From assembly GCA_003427395.1 (NCBI GenBank), contig BFEA01000583.1, positions 277,806 to 341,805 of the forward strand: a stretch of DNA of 64,000 bases, in the 5' to 3' direction. The translations under genes and the position numbers were made by a program. The notes under the pieces are model-generated. The model had not been told where the DNA came from. It did not search any database and was given only the letters and a program-made list of their open reading frames with translations. Each line of letters starts with the position of its first letter. Within the stretch, counting starts at the first letter, position 1. Of this stretch, positions 60,390-64,000 are shown in pieces. This DNA comes from Chara braunii. Taxonomy: Eukaryota > Streptophyta > Charophyceae > Charales > Characeae.

Positions 60390-60816
60390 GGTCTTGGAGA
60401 GGTAGCCATAGTTGGGGACTCCTCTATCCTCCTGCAGTACGTTGGGATTGTCAGGAAACCGGGGCTATTCGGAGGAGGTTCGCTGGAAGCTTCAAAGTGG
60501 TGGGCTTCTGCCATACCTACGAGTGTTTTCAAGGGTCGTCTTCTTCATCAGAAAGGGTGGCACAACTGTCGATCTTCATCAGGGAGGTCATCTGAGACTC
60601 CATCGGCATCAGACATTGTGGCACTGGCCTTCTTCTTCATCTGTTGGGTGGCGTAGGTCCTCAGGAGGCCCTAGCTATGTGGCGATTGTTGTTCCAGGGT
60701 CCAGGGTCCTGGGGAGAGTGGCGAAGCTACTTAGTAGAAGTAGAGGAAGGGTTGCTCCCTCAGAGCAGCGCTGTATGGTTCTGAGGCAATTTTTGATGTG
60801 ACGAGACTCTTAAATT

Positions 60817-61134
60817 GTGTATTCTGCTATTTCAGTGTTCATTGAATCTCTGGAAGGACCTGCAAAAGCCTCTTCTAGTAGCAGTAAGGGACGAGGGGGG
60901 AAACGTTCCTCCTCCCCTGCAGACAAGGCAAGTCTACTGGGAAATGTTTCAGGGCCAGCTGACCCCTTGGATGCTTCCACCCTTCCCTGGCATGCACTCA
61001 GGATTCAGGAAGGGGTATGGAGGAAGAGGAAGGATCAGGGAGTCTGCCTCAGATGTGTCGGGGACCATTTCCTCAAGGACTGTCCCCATATGCCACGTAG
61101 GGGCTCAGACACAGGCTTAGGCACAAAAAACTAG
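60817..61134 (+). pseudogene. Gag remnant with imperfect zinc knuckle
   Basis: The open frame ends with CLRCVGDHFLKDCP, a CX2CX3HX4C motif one residue short of the standard CX2CX4HX4C. The stop at 61132-61134 is followed directly by the protease-bearing frame. The upstream part is Ser/Lys-rich and not recognisable. Confidence 0.6.
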
Positions 61135-61742
61135 TGCAGCGATTGGTGGAGTCAGCAGCTCCATCCAGGAGTGGTGAGTCATCTTCTGATGGGGAAGATG
61201 CTACACCATCACTGAGTTCTAGTTCTTTTCTAGGAGTTGCAGTTTCAGGGCCTTTCCTTTATGAAGACTCTGAATTGGATGAGACATGGGAGGAGGATGA
61301 ACTATACCTTATTGCTGATCTTTTCCCGAGACTTCAGGAGAAGAAGAAGCATAAGACATATCTCATCCTACTTCGACCCTCGATCCTAGGAGGTAGAATC
61401 AAAGGCTTGTTGGACAGTGGGGCGATTCTCAACTTCATCTCTCCCAAGACAGTCAGCAAGCTGCATCTGGATTGGAGACTAGTGAAATTGCAGCAGCCGC
61501 TTGTGGTTCGTATAGGGGACTCATCCACAATTCGGATCACAAATGTTGTCAAAGGTCTGCACGTGGCCTTTGATCAGCAGGGAGAAATCAGGCAACGCGT
61601 GAATTTCTCTGTATTCCTAAACCTACCCTTTGACTTTGTCTTCTCCCTGATGTGGCTAGAGGCCACCAACCCTAGAGTTGACTGGCGTATCCCTAGGGCT
61701 AGCTGCCTAATCGGCGAGGGGAATACCGACCATGCATGTTAG
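61134..61742 (+). pseudogene. retropepsin-like aspartic protease region
   Basis: LLDSGAILNFISPKTVSKLH matches the gypsy protease core (DSGA-x-x-x-F-I), and LPFDFVFSLMWLEATNPRVD WR corresponds to the conserved FDVILGMDWL...NP.IDW end, with G and D of GMDWL replaced. The catalytic Asp-Ser-Gly is present. About 200 codons remain open, so decay is moderate. Confidence 0.75.
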
Positions 61743-61899
61743 CCGACGGGTACGACGCGATCAACAACTGTTTTTGCATGCTGCACATAACTTTTTTCAG
61801 GTGTCACGCGAGACTAACCATGATCGTTTGTTTGTGGCATTTGTCAAACAAACTGATGTGGAGATTGCTCCCCGTCCTCCTTAGGTACAGCAAGTGGTG

Positions 61900-62760
61900 G
61901 ACAAGTTCGCAGATCTTATGGAGGAGCCTACTGGGCTACTACACAGACAGACCCAACATAAGATCGAGTTGTTGCTTGGATCGGTCCCCCCTAAGGGCCG
62001 TATCTACATGATCTCCCCTGCTGAGCTAGGAGCTCATGAAGCAGTTGGAGACCCTCACCAATAAGGGCTGGATTCGTCCCAGTGTCTATGAATTTGGGGC
62101 CCGGATCCTCTTTGTTCCAAAGGGGAATGGCGAGTTCAAGATGTGTGTAGACTACAGAGGGCTTAACAAGATCACGAGGAAGTTTACAGAGCCTCTTCCT
62201 CCGATAGATGATCTGTCGGATATGGTACAAGGTTGTACATTTTGAGTAAGATCGACCTCAAATCTGGTTATCACCAGTTTGAGATGGCAGAAGGTGATGT
62301 TCATAAGACAACCTTCAAGACCAGGTATGGTATATATGAGTATCTGGTCATGCCATTCGGTCTCTGCAATGCGCCTGGTACATTCCAGATAGAGATGCAT
62401 CGCATACTCAGGCCTTACCTGGACAAGTTCGTAGTTGTATGCCTGGATGATATCCTGGTATTCAGTCGGACTGCGTTGGAGCATGCAAAGCATGTGGCTC
62501 TTGTCCTCCAAGCTCTGCATGACAACAAGTATCAGATCAACAAAGAAAAGTCCTCCTTTGGAGTGATTTACTTGGCTCATGTTATTCCTAGAGAGGGGGT
62601 GGCTCCTGAGGCAACGAAAGTTGCAGCAGTTGAGGACTGGCCGCAGCCAGCAAACGTTTGTGATGTCAAATCTCTCATGGGAGCTTGGATTGTATTGCAA
62701 GAAGTTCGTTAAGAACTTCTCTTCTATTGCTGCATCTCCGATTGACCTTACAAAGTAAGA
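61900..62760 (+). pseudogene. Ty3/gypsy reverse transcriptase, frameshifted, 3' truncated
   Basis: Three frames in series: FADLMEEPTGLL..HKIELL..PPKGRIYMISPAELG (61903-62034), then KGWIRPSVYEFGARILFVPK then MCVDYRGLNKIT (to 62245), then LSKIDLKSGYHQFEMAEGDV, YLVMPFGLCNAPGTFQ and VVVCLDDILVFS (62242-62712). The YxDD-type catalytic box is CLDD here, with Tyr changed to Cys. After the thumb the sequence breaks off: TRLKEALI (62799-62823) runs straight into the 3' repeat, so RNase H and integrase are deleted. The element is non-autonomous. Confidence 0.85.
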
Positions 62761-62828
62761 CACTTCCTTTCTTTGGACATTTGAATGTCAACAGGTTTTC
62801 ACACGTCTCAAGGAGGCCTTGATTCGTG

Positions 62829-63330
62829 CCACCTGTCTACATTGCTGATGTGGCGCATGCCACCTGTCTACATTTCCCACCTTTCTTCATCGTTGATGAG
62901 GCATTGGCCACACTGTCTACACTGGTGATTGGTCGCGACAAGGAGGGAGATCGGGATCTGTGGATGATTGATTAGGATCGGGATACTTACCCGAGGCTGA
63001 CGTCGATATTGTGTGCTGCTGATTGTCTCCATCGTCTTCACGGCGGAACAGTGTAGCGTGGTACTTCAATGTGATCAGAACCTATGAGGCTCGTTATTGG
63101 ATTCTGATTGATGACGGAGTGGGAATTGTTGGGCTACTCTCGTGGTGGTCATTGATGGTCATTATCTCTTCCACCCTGTCATCTGTCTATTCCCCCTCCA
63201 TTCTCTTCGTTTATTGGTAACGAGACATTGTATCAGAGGTCGCATTCCTGATTATTGGAGACATTGTCCAGATCTAAGGTGTCTTCCATTTCGACGTCTG
63301 ACGAGTATCTTCCAGTCTGGGTTCATTACA
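62829..63330 (+). repeat. 3' LTR of the truncated Ty3/gypsy element
   Basis: Direct repeat of 59780-60260. It has an extra stretch GATACTTACCCGAGGCTGAC... (about 62975-63030) absent from the left copy, and lacks GTGGAGGTGAAGGGAATTCC found there. The pol reading frame abuts its start, so the internal deletion reached the LTR edge. Confidence 0.8.
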
Positions 63331-63535
63331 AACGAGTGAATTTCGCATGAAAACACAGTTTTGCCTTGCTGTTTTATAGGTTTTTAAAGTTTTTCTTTCA
63401 ATTATTTTTCCATAAGTAGTTAGTATGATCTCCACTCTATGAATTGGTGGTAAGTTTGGTTAAAATTACCCTTGGGTTTTGTTATAAATGGCCTGACAAG
63501 TGATCTGAAAATCGAGGCCTCTGTTAACCGTCTCC

Positions 63536-63577
63536 CAGCTTAGCTTGAGAGAAAGGTGTCAAAGAGAGATTGATGCC

Positions 63578-63644
<67 letters not shown>

Positions 63645-63765
63645 AAACACTGCAGTGAGGCTTAGAGAAAGGCAGAGTAACACAATAGGGCACCATAATT
63701 TAGTTTGAGAGAGACAGGTGTCGAAGAGGGATTAAGGCCTGAGGGTAGCAGGGGCAGACACACAC

Positions 63766-63823
<58 letters not shown>

Positions 63824-64000
63824 TCCTGCGTTTTAGGTGTGGCTTGGCAGCCCATGTGTATATGCGGTTCAAAATTTTGAAGAGGTTGGGGGGGGGGCGA
63901 GGGAAAGAGAGAGACCAAACACCGCAGTGAGGTTGAGAGACAGGCAGAGTAACGACACAAGGCACCATAGCTTAGCTTGAGAGAGACAAGTGTCGAAGAG
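63536..64000 (+). repeat. satellite-like units with microsatellites, right block
   Basis: Units of the same family as 58721-58937 begin near 63536 (partial), 63644 and 63914. They are separated by (GT)n-(GA)n at 63580-63643 and (GA)n at 63769-63821. The last unit runs off the window. Each unit keeps GCAGTGAGG, GGCAGAGTAAC, GGCACCATA and TTAG.TTGAGAGAGAC. Confidence 0.8.

Overview
This window is nuclear DNA from a streptophyte (green plant lineage). It is dominated by one split gene for the largest subunit of RNA polymerase II (RPB1/NRPB1). The gene runs on the + strand from an ATG at 16145 to a stop at 57753-57755. I could place twelve coding exons, all with GT-AG introns and matching phases. 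They join to 5715 nt, or 1904 codons plus stop. The residues look closest to land-plant NRPB1. Large repeat-filled introns (0.7 to 9.2 kb), many microsatellites and diverse Ty3/gypsy debris fit a large-genome charophyte alga such as Chara, or an early land plant. That naming is inference from gene content, not a database match.

Layout. Positions 1-15400 hold no gene I can defend. They contain repeat debris: two ~950 bp LTR-like arms in inverted orientation (1165-2150 and 5170-6150), a gag-like frameshifted ORF with a CCHC zinc knuckle between them, a U6 snRNA-derived fragment, tRNA-like sequences, and a regularly spaced array of a short hairpin motif (11548-12600). Positions 15400-16144 are the likely promoter and 5' UTR, with a TATA-like box and a compound (GT)n-gap-(GA)n microsatellite that runs into the start codon.

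The gene then spans ~42 kb. Exons 1-10 encode the clamp/Zn region and the active site (NADFDGD in exon 8). Exon 11 (3.3 kb) carries the bridge helix, the trigger loop and most of the CTD. Exon 12 encodes the last CTD heptads. Introns contain tandem duplications, two related ~104 bp TA-flanked MITEs, a SINE-like repeat, hammerhead ribozyme cores in a tandem Penelope- or retrozyme-like repeat (intron 8), a broken LINE, a second U6 pseudogene with an A-rich tail, a ~550 bp palindrome whose arms include microsatellites (intron 9), and convergent gag and pol fragments of Ty3/gypsy elements (intron 11, inside the CTD coding region).

Downstream of the gene (58300-64000) are a tRNA-like stretch, satellite-like units, and a truncated Ty3/gypsy element with direct repeats at 59702-60260 and 62829-63330 and decayed gag, protease and RT.

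Assembly quality: there are N gaps at 16050-16099 and 26815-27544, single Ns near 30890 and 46656, and an unremoved Nextera mate-pair junction adapter at 22949-22986 flanked by a 38 bp duplication. Apart from RPB1, essentially every coding trace belongs to a mobile element. No bacterial-type operon, CRISPR-Cas or other cellular system is present.
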